A stretch of DNA of 64,000 nt. Source: Micromonospora sonchi. Its GTDB lineage: Bacteria; Actinomycetota; Actinomycetes; Mycobacteriales; Micromonosporaceae. A program made the translations under genes and the position numbers. The stretch lies in contig NZ_BMNB01000003.1 in assembly GCF_014646235.1 (NCBI RefSeq), positions 62,001 to 126,000 of the forward strand, in the 5' to 3' direction. Each line of letters opens with the position of its first letter. Position 1 is the first letter of the stretch. The notes under the pieces were generated by a model. The model did no database searches, was not told where the DNA came from, and worked only from the letters and a program-made list of their open reading frames with translations. This document shows, piece by piece, positions 23,934 through 32,388 of this stretch.

Positions 23934-23988
23934 AAGGAAGGGCCCCTTATTAACGCCTCGTGCGGTAAAGGGGCCCCTTCTTAACACC
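23934..23988. repeat. 55-bp intergenic repeat, copy 2 (inverted)
   Basis: Reverse complement of the element at 541-595, with changes confined to the central spacer and a few bases. It starts 6 nt after the stop of the zinc-ribbon gene and could act as its terminator. Between here and 24052 there is a short direct repeat (GCACGTGCCGCCGAA at 24001 and 24025) and no gene. Confidence 0.8.
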
Positions 23989-24051
23989 TGCCACCGCTCA
24001 GCACGTGCCGCCGAAAGCGCTCAGCACGTGCCGCCGAAGCCGGCGCTTCGC

Positions 24052-24225
24052 TCAGTCCCAGTGCGGCGGGCGCTCGGCGAGCAACCGGTCGTCGTTGCCG
24101 CCCGCCGGCTCACCCCAGCCACGGTCGGTGTCGTCGGAGGTCTGCTCGGGCAGCACCACGAAATCGTCACTCAGGTCGACGGTGCGGTCGTCGTCGCTCC
24201 GCCTGCCGGTATCCCGCGTACTCAC
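24052..24225 (-). CDS. Small acidic protein of unknown function
   Basis: A 57-aa hydrophilic protein rich in Asp and Arg: VDLSDDFVVLPEQTSDDTD in the middle and ERPPHWD at the end. I recall the DFVVLPEQTSDDTDRGWGE text as conserved in Micromonosporaceae, which supports a real gene in spite of the size. GTG start at 24225; no clear ribosome site. It is divergent from the next gene. No function can be given. Confidence 0.6.
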   Translation of the reverse strand: MSTRDTGRRSDDDRTVDLSDDFVVLPEQTSDDTDRGWGEPAGGNDDRLLAERPPHWD

Positions 24226-24288
24226 GAGCGGCAAGGGTAACGCAGCCCGCGGCGGCGCGGCCTGACCGCCGGGTAGCGCAGCAGTTGG

Positions 24289-24294
24289 TAGCGT
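24289..24294 (+). promoter_or_regulatory. -10 element of a leaderless promoter (24303 gene)
   Basis: TAGCGT ends 8 nt before GTG 24303, with no Shine-Dalgarno sequence. Confidence 0.4.
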
Positions 24295-24302
24295 CGCAGG
24301 GC

Positions 24303-24683
24303 GTGACGCCCCCCCGCTCCGGCCCGGCACCCGACGATCAGTGGCGCCGACCCGATTCCGGCGCCGGGTCAGCGCCCGGCGTCCCGGCTGGCCACCCCGC
24401 CCCGGCAGATCGCCCCGCCCCGGCGGGTGGCAGCCCCGGACAACCGCCGGCGCTCGGGCCGGCCGGCTACCTCGGGCCACCGCCCACCATCGCTCCGCCG
24501 GCCGGCTGGCGGCCGGAGGTGCACCTTCGGCCGAACCCGCCCCGGCAGCTCCCGGCGCAGGACATGACCGCCCTGGATGCCCAGGAGCAGCGAGCGCAGC
24601 GGGTGACCTGGGCGGTGGGCCTGGTCGCCGCCGCCGTCCTGCTGCTGCTGGTCTGCCTGCTCTGCTCCCGGGCGCTGCGCTGA
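24303..24683 (+). CDS. Small Pro-rich tail-anchored membrane protein
   Basis: A 126-aa protein. Residues 1-70 are Pro/Ala/Gly-rich. A conserved-looking segment WRPEVHLRPNPPRQLPAQDM precedes the basic DAQEQRAQRVTW, and one C-terminal helix (VGLVAAAVLLLLVCLLCS) follows. The topology is N-in with the tail anchor at the end. Function unknown. It converges on the next gene with 15 bp between the stops. Confidence 0.65.
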   Translation: MTPPRSGPAPDDQWRRPDSGAGSAPGVPAGHPAPADRPAPAGGSPGQPPALGPAGYLGPPPTIAPPAGWRPEVHLRPNPPRQLPAQDMTALDAQEQRAQRVTWAVGLVAAAVLLLLVCLLCSRALR

Positions 24684-24698
24684 GCCAGCAGACCGGGC

Positions 24699-25184
24699 CT
24701 AGTCGAAGGTGTTGCCCCAGACCATCTCGGCACCCGAGTGGCCGGCCAACCAGGTGTAGACGACGGCGAGCACGCCCAGCCCCACCACCACGACCGACAG
24801 CACCGGCGGCACCCAGCGCGGCAGCTTCGGTGCCCGGGGGTGGCCGCTGGTCGCCACCAGCAGCAGGATGACGGCCACGGCGAGCCCCAGCGTGTAGCGG
24901 AGCAGCAGTCCGCCGTACTCGGCGTGCTCGTTGATCTTTTCCAGGATCTCCCCCGAGAAGCCCCGGGCGATCTGCTGTTCCTGGAACGCCTCGCCGGATT
25001 CCTCGGCGATCCAGGCGGTGACCGGCGCGACCACCGCCAAGGCCACCACCGCCCAGTCCAGCCGCGACCGGAACCGCGGCAGCGCGATGTAGGCGACGGC
25101 GAGCAGCACCAGCAGCGGAACGAAGACCACGACCGCGTGTACGACCAGCACGTGCCCGGGTAGACCCAGCACCTTCTCGAACAT
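24699..25184 (-). CDS. Four-helix membrane protein (DUF2231-like)
   Basis: A 161-aa protein with four membrane helices: HVLVVHAVVVFVPLLVLLAV, WAVVALAVVAPVTAWIA, LLLRYTLGLAVAVILLLVAT and VLSVVVVGLGVLAVVYTW. The GxxLHAxxVFxPL-like start and the EESGEAFQEQQ and HAEYGG loops are typical of DUF2231-type proteins, which can carry haem. His residues in the first and third helices could serve as ligands (inference). ATG 25184 has GGAGG at 4 nt. It is divergent from the Fur-family gene. Confidence 0.72.
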   Translation of the reverse strand: MFEKVLGLPGHVLVVHAVVVFVPLLVLLAVAYIALPRFRSRLDWAVVALAVVAPVTAWIAEESGEAFQEQQIARGFSGEILEKINEHAEYGGLLLRYTLGLAVAVILLLVATSGHPRAPKLPRWVPPVLSVVVVGLGVLAVVYTWLAGHSGAEMVWGNTFD

Positions 25185-25366
25185 CGGACCTCCGGCGGTA
25201 GGTGGTGATGGAACGTCAGGGTACGGCGGTGCCTTCCGCCCGCCCAGGACTCTTCTGGTCACACGCGAAACCGATCGGCCGGGTTCAGCCGGATCGATGC
25301 CGGTCGGGCCCGCCGGGCGCCTGAGGGCCGGTTGTCGCGCCACGAGCGCCGTGCTGTCATTGACGT

Positions 25367-25795
25367 ATGTGCGCAGGGGAGGAACTTCTCCGGTCGCGCG
25401 GCCTGCGTGTCACCCGGCCACGCCTCGCCGTGCTCGATGTCCTGGCCGAAGGGGGCCACCTGGAGGTCGAGGAGATCACCCGACGGGTACGCCAGCGCCT
25501 CGACTCCGTCTCCACCCAGGCGGTCTACGACGTGCTGGGCGCCCTGTCCCGCGCCGGTCTGTCCCGCCGGATCGAGCCGGCCGGCAGCCCCGCCCGCTAC
25601 GAGGCCCGGGTTGGTGACAACCATCACCACGTGGTGTGCCGAAGTTGCGGCGAGATCGCCGACATCGACTGCACGGCCGGCAGCACCCCCTGCCTCGACC
25701 CGGGCCCGGCCCACGGCTTCCAGGTGGACGAGGCGGAGGTGACCTTCTGGGGGCGCTGTCCCGCCTGCCAGGCCCGCCGCGCCGCCGACGACTGA
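25367..25795 (+). CDS. Fur family metal- or peroxide-sensing repressor
   Basis: A 142-aa Fur-family protein. The winged helix is RVTRPRLAVLDVLAEGGH and STQAVYDVLGALSRAGL. The dimerisation and metal domain has HHHVVCRSCGEI (regulatory His plus CxxC) and a second CPAC near the end, so a structural Zn(Cys)4 site is likely. The short N-terminus fits FurA/PerR-like or Zur members more than classic Fur. No catalase, siderophore or zinc-uptake gene is adjacent, so the metal cannot be told. Confidence 0.88.
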   Translation: MCAGEELLRSRGLRVTRPRLAVLDVLAEGGHLEVEEITRRVRQRLDSVSTQAVYDVLGALSRAGLSRRIEPAGSPARYEARVGDNHHHVVCRSCGEIADIDCTAGSTPCLDPGPAHGFQVDEAEVTFWGRCPACQARRAADD

Positions 25796-25800
25796 CGCGC

Positions 25801-26721
25801 TCAGCCCTGGGTCGGGGGGCGTTCCACGGAGGCCCACGGGTCCTTTTCCGGTGCGGCGGCACCGGCGGGGCAGGTGCGCCGGTAGTCGCACCAGGCGCAC
25901 CGCGGCCCGGGCGTGGTCGGGAAGGCGTCATCGGGGTCGGCGCCGTCGGCCACGGACCGCTCGGCCGTCATGATGTCGCGAGCGGTCTCCTCGGCCCGGG
26001 TCACCTGCCGCGCCAGCGACTCGGCGCTGTGCTCGTGCGCCGCGATCGTGCCGCTCGGAAGGTGGTGCAGTTCGACCCGGCGGCAGGGCCGACGGAACAC
26101 CCGCTCGGCCGCGTACGCGTAGAGCGCCAACGCCTGCGAGCCGCGCGCGTCGTCGGTGTCCAGCGCGGCACGACCGGTCTTGTAGTCGACGATGGCCAGC
26201 TCCGGGCCGTGGGTGCCGGCGCGGGCGTCGATCCGGTCGGCACGGCCGTTGAACGCCAGCACGCCGGTTTTCACCGCCACCACCCGCTCCACCCCGACCG
26301 GTTCGTCGGCCGGATCGAGCCCGTCGACGTACGCCTCAAGCCAGCCCAGCGCCCGCCGGTAGACGTCGCGTTCCTGCTCGTCGTCGCGGTAACCCTCGCG
26401 CACCCAGGTGCCCTTGAGCAGCGTGGGCAGCACCTCGGGGCGACGCCGGTCGGGCGGCAGGGCGTACCAGTTCTTCAGGGCGGTGTGCACGCTGGCACCG
26501 AGCGAGTTGTGTGCCCACGGCGGCCCCTTCGGCGGGGCCGGGCGATCGACGTAGGAGTAGCGGTAGCGCCGCGGACAGTCGGCGTACGCGCCGAGTTTGC
26601 TCGGGGTACAGACGAACAGCCGCTCCGGCATGCCCTCGAAACCGAGCTGCTCGGGCTGCGCGTCGCGGGGTCGGGGCGCACGACCGCCGGCGGGTCGTCC
26701 GGTCGGGGAGGTTCGTCGCAC
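25801..26721 (-). CDS. PD-(D/E)XK nuclease, RecB/Cas4-like with iron-sulfur cysteines
   Basis: A 306-aa protein. The nuclease core reads FNGRADRID (metal-binding Asp), AIVDYKTG (DxK catalytic motif) and QALALYAYAAE (motif IV, QxxxY). One cysteine near the start (YADCPRRYRY) and three at the end (CAWCDYRRTC) match the 4Fe-4S staple of AddB/Cas4 nucleases. No helicase domain is attached. GTG 26721 is used; GTG 26751 is possible. It is convergent with the Fur gene (5-bp gap). A DNA-repair exonuclease role is likely; it is not near CRISPR. Confidence 0.85.
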   Translation of the reverse strand: MRRTSPTGRPAGGRAPRPRDAQPEQLGFEGMPERLFVCTPSKLGAYADCPRRYRYSYVDRPAPPKGPPWAHNSLGASVHTALKNWYALPPDRRRPEVLPTLLKGTWVREGYRDDEQERDVYRRALGWLEAYVDGLDPADEPVGVERVVAVKTGVLAFNGRADRIDARAGTHGPELAIVDYKTGRAALDTDDARGSQALALYAYAAERVFRRPCRRVELHHLPSGTIAAHEHSAESLARQVTRAEETARDIMTAERSVADGADPDDAFPTTPGPRCAWCDYRRTCPAGAAAPEKDPWASVERPPTQG

Positions 26722-26764
26722 GCCGATGATCCTGCCATCCGCCCCCGACACTTGCGCCGGCCGG

Positions 26765-27379
26765 TCAGGCCGCCCCGGTGAAGTCGGCCACGAAGGCGAA
26801 GATCGCGTCCGCGATGAGCTGCACGGCGATCGCGGCCAGCAGCAGGCCGGCGATCCGGGTGACCACCTCGATCCCGCCGGGACGCAGGACCCTGACGATC
26901 CCGCCGGAGAACCGCAACACGATCCAGACCGTCAGCATCACCGCGACGATGGCGATGGCGATGGCGAAGTGGTCCCCCGCCGACTCGGCCTGCTGCACGA
27001 AGAGCATCGTCGCCACGATCGCGCCGGGCCCGGCCAGCAGTGGCGTACCCAGCGGCACCAGGGCGATGTTGGAGGTGGTCTGCTTGGTCGGGTCGTCGGT
27101 CTTGCCGGTGAGCAGCTCCAACGCGACCAGGATCAGCAACAGCCCGCCGGCCGCCTGCAACGCCGGCAGGTCGACGTGCAGGTAGGCGAGCAGGGTCTGG
27201 CCGGCCACCGCGAAGACCACGATGACACCGAGCGCCAGTGCGACCGCCTGCCAGGCCGCCCGGTTACGCTCCCGCGCCGACAGCGGCCCGGTCAGCGCAA
27301 GGAAGATCGGCATCATGCCCGGCGGATCCATGATGACCAGCAGGGTCACGAAGACCCCGCCGAAGAGATTGAGATCCAC
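26765..27379 (-). CDS. marC: MarC family integral membrane protein
   Basis: A 204-aa protein with six membrane helices. Family marks are IMDPPGMMPIFLALT after the first helix and VPLGTPLLAGPGAIVA in the middle, both diagnostic of MarC/YhgN proteins. Despite the name these proteins are not proven multidrug exporters; function is unknown. Length is normal. It lies in a leftward series with the PHP gene, 40 bp apart. Confidence 0.9.
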   Translation of the reverse strand: MDLNLFGGVFVTLLVIMDPPGMMPIFLALTGPLSARERNRAAWQAVALALGVIVVFAVAGQTLLAYLHVDLPALQAAGGLLLILVALELLTGKTDDPTKQTTSNIALVPLGTPLLAGPGAIVATMLFVQQAESAGDHFAIAIAIVAVMLTVWIVLRFSGGIVRVLRPGGIEVVTRIAGLLLAAIAVQLIADAIFAFVADFTGAA

Positions 27380-27419
27380 CCGGTCACCGTAGCCGCGACG
27401 GGCGGCATCGAAACCCAGG

Positions 27420-28280
27420 TCAGCCCGAAGCGACCTCGATCACGCCGGACGAGGCGGCGACGATCCGCTCGTACGCCTCGGATTCGGTGGTGAAGGCGCC
27501 CAGCCGGACGGTCTTGTGGGTGCCGTGAAAGTCCGACGAGCCGGTCACCAGCAGGCCCAGCTCGGCGGCGAGGCCGCGTACGTGCGCCCGCTCGGCGGGC
27601 GAGTGGTCCTCATGGTCGGCCTCCAGTCCGGCCAGACCGACCGCCGCCAGCTCGGCGATCAGCTCGTCCGGCACGACCCGGCCGCGCCGGGTGGCCCGGG
27701 GGTGGGCGAACACCGGCACGCCGCCGGCCGCCCGGACCAGCCGGACGGCCCGGAAGACGTCGATGTCCTCCTTGGGCAGCCGGTACCGCTCCCCCAGCCA
27801 GTCCGGTCCGAACGCCTCGCTGGTGGTGGCGACCAGGCCGGCCCGGATCAGCGCCCCCGCTATGTGCGGCCGGCCCACCGTCCCGCCGCCCGCTCCGGCC
27901 AGGATCTCCGGCCAGCTGACGTCGATGCCGTCGGCCCGCAGCAGCGCGACGATCCGCTCGCCCCGTTCCGCGCGGGCGATCCGTACCCGGGCCAGCTCGG
28001 CGACCAGCTCCGGAAAGTCCGGATCGAAGAGGTACGCCAGCAGGTGCAGCGGCACCGGCGGCTGTTCGCCGGACCAGCGGCAGGACAGTTCGGCGCCCCG
28101 TACCAGCCGCGGCCCGCGCGGCAGCGCCCGCAGCGCCGGCTGCCAACCGGCGGTGGTGTCGTGGTCGGTGATCGCCACCACGTCCAGCCCTTCCTCGGCG
28201 GCGGCGTGCACCAGCTCGGCCGGGCTGAGCGTGCCGTCACTCGCGGTGGAATGGGTGTGCAGGTCGATCCGGGCGATCAT
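27420..28280 (-). CDS. PHP-domain phosphoesterase (RNase AM/nucleoside bisphosphatase type)
   Basis: A 286-aa protein with all metal-binding motifs of the PHP family: IDLHTHSTASDG at the N-terminus, ITDHDT, a Glu in GAELSC, VFAHPRA, and the final SSDFHG. The size and YhgB/TrpH-like order fit enzymes that hydrolyse 3',5'-nucleoside bisphosphates and trim RNA 5' ends (E. coli YciV/RNase AM). Active with Mn-type trinuclear centres in the cytoplasm. The neighbouring genes give no further hint. Confidence 0.87.
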   Translation of the reverse strand: MIARIDLHTHSTASDGTLSPAELVHAAAEEGLDVVAITDHDTTAGWQPALRALPRGPRLVRGAELSCRWSGEQPPVPLHLLAYLFDPDFPELVAELARVRIARAERGERIVALLRADGIDVSWPEILAGAGGGTVGRPHIAGALIRAGLVATTSEAFGPDWLGERYRLPKEDIDVFRAVRLVRAAGGVPVFAHPRATRRGRVVPDELIAELAAVGLAGLEADHEDHSPAERAHVRGLAAELGLLVTGSSDFHGTHKTVRLGAFTTESEAYERIVAASSGVIEVASG

Positions 28281-28305
28281 CGCCCGAGGCTACCGGGCTT
28301 CGGCC

Positions 28306-29571
28306 TCAGTCGCCGCTCACCACTACCGGGCGTATCCCGTCGGGAAGGCCGGCAATGACGAGTGGATCGGCGGGTCGACCGGCGGTCACCCGGTCGACGT
28401 CCATCCGGACCAGGCGGCCGGCGGCATCGGCGTAGTAGGCGGTGCCCGGCGCGCTCCAGATCACCTCTCCGGTGGCCGCCGGCCCCGCCGGAACCGGATC
28501 GACGGACGGGTCGAGCCGACGCAGGTCGACCAGTACCACCCTTTCCTGCCGCCCTGACCTCCCGTTGACCAGTAGCCAGCGTCCGTCCGGCGACACCGCG
28601 CCCGGCCCGTCACCGCCCAGCTCCGGACCGCATTTCGAGCCGGTCGGGGCGAGGCCCGCCGGGTTGAGCACGATCACGCAGGTATGCCCGGGCGACTCCC
28701 CGGTGACCTCACCGACGAGGCGCCCGTCGGGCAGCGTGCCGAAGATTCGGGTGCTGACCCGGTCGGTGCCCGGGTCGAGCTGGCCGGGTTGCAGACGCCA
28801 CAGCACGTGCCCGGGACGGCCGGGAGCGAGCCGCACCAGGACGGCACCGCCGACGAACCGCAGCGGCACGGCTTCGGCCGGCGCCTCGGCGCGTACGGTG
28901 GTGATCAGCTCCTTGTTCACGACCCTGGCGACGGCCAGCGCCGTGCCCTGCTTCCAGGCGACCTGCTGGCCCTCCTCGTCCAGGACGATCTCGTCGGCGC
29001 CGCCGAGCAGCACCCGGGCGGTGCCGTCGGGTGCCACCGCCCAGAGGTAGCGACCGGCCAGGCTCGGTGGCCCGATGACCAGCCAGCCGCGATTGTCGGC
29101 CAGGCGGTGCGCGCGCTCGACCCGGCCGGTGTCGACGAGGGCTATCCGTCGTCCCTGCGCGGTGGCGATCGTCGCGTCCAGCACCAGGTCGACGTCGGCG
29201 AACGGGGTCTTGGTGTCGGGGCTGGTCGTCGGGCTGGTCGGGGCCCCGGTCACCGTCGACTCGAGGTCCGGCTCACCGATCACCACGGTGCCCCCGGCCG
29301 GCGGCCGTTCCCCGCTCAGTTGCATCGCCGCGGCGGTGGCGAGAACGACCACCATCGCGGCCAGACTCGTGCCGGCCGCGGTCCGGCAACGTTGGATGCG
29401 GTTCGCCCGGCGGATGATCGCTGTGGCTGGGTCGCCGGCGGGGACACGCGGCGTCGCCGCCTGCCGGACCAACACCTCCCGGACGGCATGTTCCAGTTCG
29501 TTCTGCCCCACGTTCAAGGAACGGCTCGGAGCCCTCTCCTGGTTGTCACGGTCTCCGGAACCAACGCTCAC
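28306..29571 (-). CDS. Single-pass membrane protein with propeller-like outer domain
   Basis: A 421-aa protein. The N-terminal 55 residues (EHAVREVLVRQAATPRVP) are cytoplasmic, one helix follows (GTSLAAMVVVLATAAAMQL), and the large outer part has WD40/TolB-like strands (GRWLLVNG, WSAPGTAYYADAAGRLVRMD). It starts with GTG overlapping the stop of the SigE-family sigma gene (GTGA), so it is co-translated. In actinobacteria such proteins commonly accompany SigE-family sigma factors and may regulate them, though no standard anti-sigma motif is seen. Confidence 0.72.
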   Translation of the reverse strand: MSVGSGDRDNQERAPSRSLNVGQNELEHAVREVLVRQAATPRVPAGDPATAIIRRANRIQRCRTAAGTSLAAMVVVLATAAAMQLSGERPPAGGTVVIGEPDLESTVTGAPTSPTTSPDTKTPFADVDLVLDATIATAQGRRIALVDTGRVERAHRLADNRGWLVIGPPSLAGRYLWAVAPDGTARVLLGGADEIVLDEEGQQVAWKQGTALAVARVVNKELITTVRAEAPAEAVPLRFVGGAVLVRLAPGRPGHVLWRLQPGQLDPGTDRVSTRIFGTLPDGRLVGEVTGESPGHTCVIVLNPAGLAPTGSKCGPELGGDGPGAVSPDGRWLLVNGRSGRQERVVLVDLRRLDPSVDPVPAGPAATGEVIWSAPGTAYYADAAGRLVRMDVDRVTAGRPADPLVIAGLPDGIRPVVVSGD

Positions 29572-30431
29572 CGACGCTCTCCCGCCAGGGCGCCGCTCGG
29601 CTGCGCGACGACCGGCGGCCGCTGTCCGGGCCGACCGGAAAGATCACCGGTTGGCCGGGGCGCCGGCTGCACCGCGTCGGCCACGCCGTCCGGCGCGGCG
29701 ACCGGCTCGGCCAGGGCCGTGGCGCCGAGGGCCGAACCACCGGGCCCGCCCCGCGGCGCTTCACCGGTTCGCCGCGCCGCGGTCGGCCCGGATCGGCCGG
29801 CCGTCGCCATTCCGCCGGGACGGCGGGTCACCGCCGACGCGCCGGGACGGCGGGTCACCGCCGACGCGCCGGAACGGCCGGTCACCGCCCGCGTGGCGTC
29901 GGCGGGCGGGGCCTCGGAGCCGGGGAGCACGAACGCATCCTCGGTGCCGATACGCCGACGCAGGGTGGCCAGCGCCCGGGAGGTCTGGCTCTTGACGGTG
30001 CCCGGTGAGATGTCGAGCAGGGCGGCGGTCTGCGCCTCCGACATGTCCTCGTAGAAGCGCAGCACCAGCACGGCACGCTGGCGGGCGGGCAGTGCGCGCA
30101 GGTGCCGCCAGAGCACGTCCCGGTCGAGTTGCTGCTCGATCACGTCGGCGGCGGCTCGCTCGGGCATCACCTCGGTCGGGCGCTCGCCGTGCCAGCGGCG
30201 TCGCCACCAACTGGTCGAGGTGTTCACCATGACCCGGCGGGCGTACGGCTCGATCGCCTCGATCCCGCCGAGCCGTTTCCAGGCCAGGTACGTCTTGGTC
30301 AAGGCCGTCTGGAGGAGGTCCTCCGCGGTGCCCCAGTCCCCGGTGAGCAGGTACGCGCTCCGCAGCAGCGCGCCGGAGCGGGCCGTGACGAAATCACGGA
30401 ACTCGTCCTCCAACGGGTCGCTGTCGGCCAC
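29568..30431 (-). CDS. SigE-family ECF sigma factor with long repetitive tail
   Basis: A 287-aa protein. Residues 1-165 are a full ECF sigma: EFRDFVTARSGALLRSAYLL (region 2.1), WGTAEDLLQTALTKTYLAW (2.2-2.3) and LPARQRAVLVLRFYEDMS...ISPGTVKSQTSRAL (region 4). The last 110 residues are a Pro/Ala/Gly/Arg-rich tail including two exact copies of a 9-residue unit (ASAVTRRPG), encoded by a 27-bp repeat (29818-29871). GTG 30431 is chosen for GGAGGTGG upstream. The tail is unusual for the family, which normally ends soon after region 4. Confidence 0.87.
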   Translation of the reverse strand: MADSDPLEDEFRDFVTARSGALLRSAYLLTGDWGTAEDLLQTALTKTYLAWKRLGGIEAIEPYARRVMVNTSTSWWRRRWHGERPTEVMPERAAADVIEQQLDRDVLWRHLRALPARQRAVLVLRFYEDMSEAQTAALLDISPGTVKSQTSRALATLRRRIGTEDAFVLPGSEAPPADATRAVTGRSGASAVTRRPGASAVTRRPGGMATAGRSGPTAARRTGEAPRGGPGGSALGATALAEPVAAPDGVADAVQPAPRPTGDLSGRPGQRPPVVAQPSGALAGERR

Positions 30432-30535
30432 GCGCCACCTCCGTTCCTGGTTACGTCCAGGCAGCCTGCCATGCCGAACCAAGCGGGTCGAGGGCGAGAG
30501 GTTTTACGGCAGCTCCGATGTGCGGCCGAAAGATT

Positions 30536-31411
30536 TCAAGCGCCGTCGTCGGCCTTGGCCTCGTCCTGCTCCTTGCCCAGCCGCGCCTCGACCGCCTGCG
30601 GCTCGTACATCTCCTCGACGACGCGCAGGTAGAGCTCGTTGGGGTTGGGCAGGTTCTTCACCTCGCGCAGCGCCTGCTCCTGACCGGCGGACTCCAGCAC
30701 GAAGGTGCCGTAGTTGAGCGCGCGGCCGGCCGGCGACTGCTCGTACTTCATGTCGGTGACCCGGGTCAGCGGCATCATCGCGACCCGTCGGGTGATGATG
30801 CCGTTGACCACCATGACCCGCTTGTTGGTCAGGATGAAGCGGTCGTACCACCAGTCGGCGACCCGCCAGGCCACCCAGCCCATCACCGCGAACCAGAGCA
30901 GGACCGCGATCGTGGTGAGCGCCCCGACGTCCTGCCCGGCGAGGAAGCCGGAGAGGTAACCGAGCACGAAGGTGGCGGCGATGCCGACGATGAGCGGGGT
31001 GGTGAGGTGGATCCAGTGCCGCTTCCACTCACCCCGGTAGCGCTCGGTCGGGAAGAGGTAGCGCGCGACCAGCGAGCTGGGTTCGTCCTCCAGCGGTAGG
31101 ACCCGGCGCGGGGTCATCCCACTGGCATCGGCTCGCAGCCCCGCCAACTCCTCCTCGGAGATCTGCGGCGGCTGGTAGCCGGCCTCGGGGTCCCGCACCC
31201 AGGCTCGCCCCGACCGGCCGTCGCCGGGGTAGTCCGGCCCGTCACCGTAGCCCGCGTCGTCGGAGAAGACGGGGTTGTCGGAACGGCGGGGGCCGGAGCC
31301 GTAGCCCGGACCGTCGTCGGGATCGATCCGGGGGATCGGCTCGGTGTCGCGCTCCCGGCGGGCCCGGTCGGGGTCGTCGGGATCGAAGGGTGGGCCGGCG
31401 GGGCTTCCCAT
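30536..31411 (-). CDS. Membrane protein with bacterial PH domain
   Basis: A 291-aa protein. Residues 1-105 are an acidic, disordered, Asp/Gly/Pro-rich segment. Two membrane helices follow (LIVGIAATFVLGYLSGFLAG and LTTIAVLLWFAVMGWVAWRVA) and then a bPH2-type (YdbS-like) domain, DRFILTNKRVMVVNGIITRRVAMMPL, quoted in part, with GTFVLESAGQEQAL. bPH2 proteins are envelope-associated; function here unknown. It lies 6 bp after a 52-aa membrane protein gene, in the same operon. Confidence 0.8.
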   Translation of the reverse strand: MGSPAGPPFDPDDPDRARRERDTEPIPRIDPDDGPGYGSGPRRSDNPVFSDDAGYGDGPDYPGDGRSGRAWVRDPEAGYQPPQISEEELAGLRADASGMTPRRVLPLEDEPSSLVARYLFPTERYRGEWKRHWIHLTTPLIVGIAATFVLGYLSGFLAGQDVGALTTIAVLLWFAVMGWVAWRVADWWYDRFILTNKRVMVVNGIITRRVAMMPLTRVTDMKYEQSPAGRALNYGTFVLESAGQEQALREVKNLPNPNELYLRVVEEMYEPQAVEARLGKEQDEAKADDGA

Positions 31412-31417
31412 CGGCGG

Positions 31418-31576
31418 CTAGGCGACCAGGCTGGTGAAGAAGTCGCCGAAGCCCTGGGCGATGTCCATGATCCCGCCGCCCAGTGACTTGAACACGTCTG
31501 CGGCGGAATTTGGCCGGTAGGCGACGAAGAAGATCAAGAATGCGATTCCGGCCCAGGTGAGGACCTTCTTGACCAT
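31418..31576 (-). CDS. 52-aa membrane peptide upstream of the PH-domain protein
   Basis: ATG at 31576 with GAGGATGG upstream, TAG at 31420-31418, 52 aa. The product has a basic start (MVKKVLTW), one helix (AGIAFLIFFVAY), and an amphipathic C-terminal part with two Phe-rich ends (GGGIMDIAQGFGDFFTSLVA). It lies 6 bp before the PH-domain gene on the same strand. Codon use and the ribosome site support a real gene. It might be a small partner or stabiliser of the PH-domain protein. Confidence 0.7.
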   Translation of the reverse strand: MVKKVLTWAGIAFLIFFVAYRPNSAADVFKSLGGGIMDIAQGFGDFFTSLVA

Positions 31577-31692
31577 GGCGGGCCATCCTCTCGCGCGGCG
31601 CCGGGTCCCATTACCGCAGCGGCACCCAGAGTATCAGCGTGGTGTCTTACCGTGAATATCTGCGTCCGTTCTCCGACATTCCGGGGGGCTTG

Positions 31693-32388
31693 TCAAGCCT
31701 TCCCGTGCAGATACGGAGACGGTGCGCCGTACACGAGCCCGGATGGCATCCACTCGACCAGGTCGTGCAGCACCACGTCCTCCGCGAGCAGATGCCCCGC
31801 ACTCGCCGGCCAGGCTATCGCATACAGCCACAATCCCCGAGCCTCGCCGGCGTACGCGCTTCGATCTGTCAACGAATTCACCAGCCACAGTGGAGTGGGA
31901 TGGCCGCCCACCCGGATCCCCGCCCGCCCGACATGCCCGGGATGCCCAGGCCCGGGCTCGGTCAACGCCTCGGCCAGCTCCGGTCCCGCGTCCGGGCCGG
32001 GCACCCCCGCGTACCGCGCCCCCAGGCCCACCCCCGGATCCTCGGCCACGAAGACCAGGTCGGCGGGGCCGCCACCGAGCGGCGCCGGGCCGGCGCAGGC
32101 GACGGCGGTCGCGCGCACTCCGAGCCGTTCGTCGCCGGCCCAGGCCACGCCGGTCGTGGTCCAGCCCGGCGGCAACGGCCACGGGCACCACAGCGGCACC
32201 GCCGGCCGTCGCCGTTCCCCGTCCGCCTGGATGCGCTCGACGACGCTGGCCACGATCTCGGCGCCGATGCGCTCCGGCACGTGCAACGGTGCCACCGGAC
32301 CGCAGTCGAGGCACCGGGACTCGGCGTGCATCAGATCCGGCGGCCGCACCGATCCACCACATCTGGGGCAACTCACCGCAACACTCAT
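31693..32388 (-). CDS. Zinc-ribbon-headed conserved protein (DUF6758-like)
   Basis: A 231-aa protein. The N-terminus has a zinc ribbon (CPRCGG and SRCLDCG, two CxxC pairs in residues 6-30). The remainder is an alpha/beta domain with WCPWPLPPGWTTTGVAWAGDE and LWLYAIAWPASAGHLL. Such a protein, sometimes misnamed phosphotransacetylase, is conserved in actinobacteria. Function unknown. ATG 32388 and GTG 32391 are both possible starts. Confidence 0.68.
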   Translation of the reverse strand: MSVAVSCPRCGGSVRPPDLMHAESRCLDCGPVAPLHVPERIGAEIVASVVERIQADGERRRPAVPLWCPWPLPPGWTTTGVAWAGDERLGVRATAVACAGPAPLGGGPADLVFVAEDPGVGLGARYAGVPGPDAGPELAEALTEPGPGHPGHVGRAGIRVGGHPTPLWLVNSLTDRSAYAGEARGLWLYAIAWPASAGHLLAEDVVLHDLVEWMPSGLVYGAPSPYLHGKA

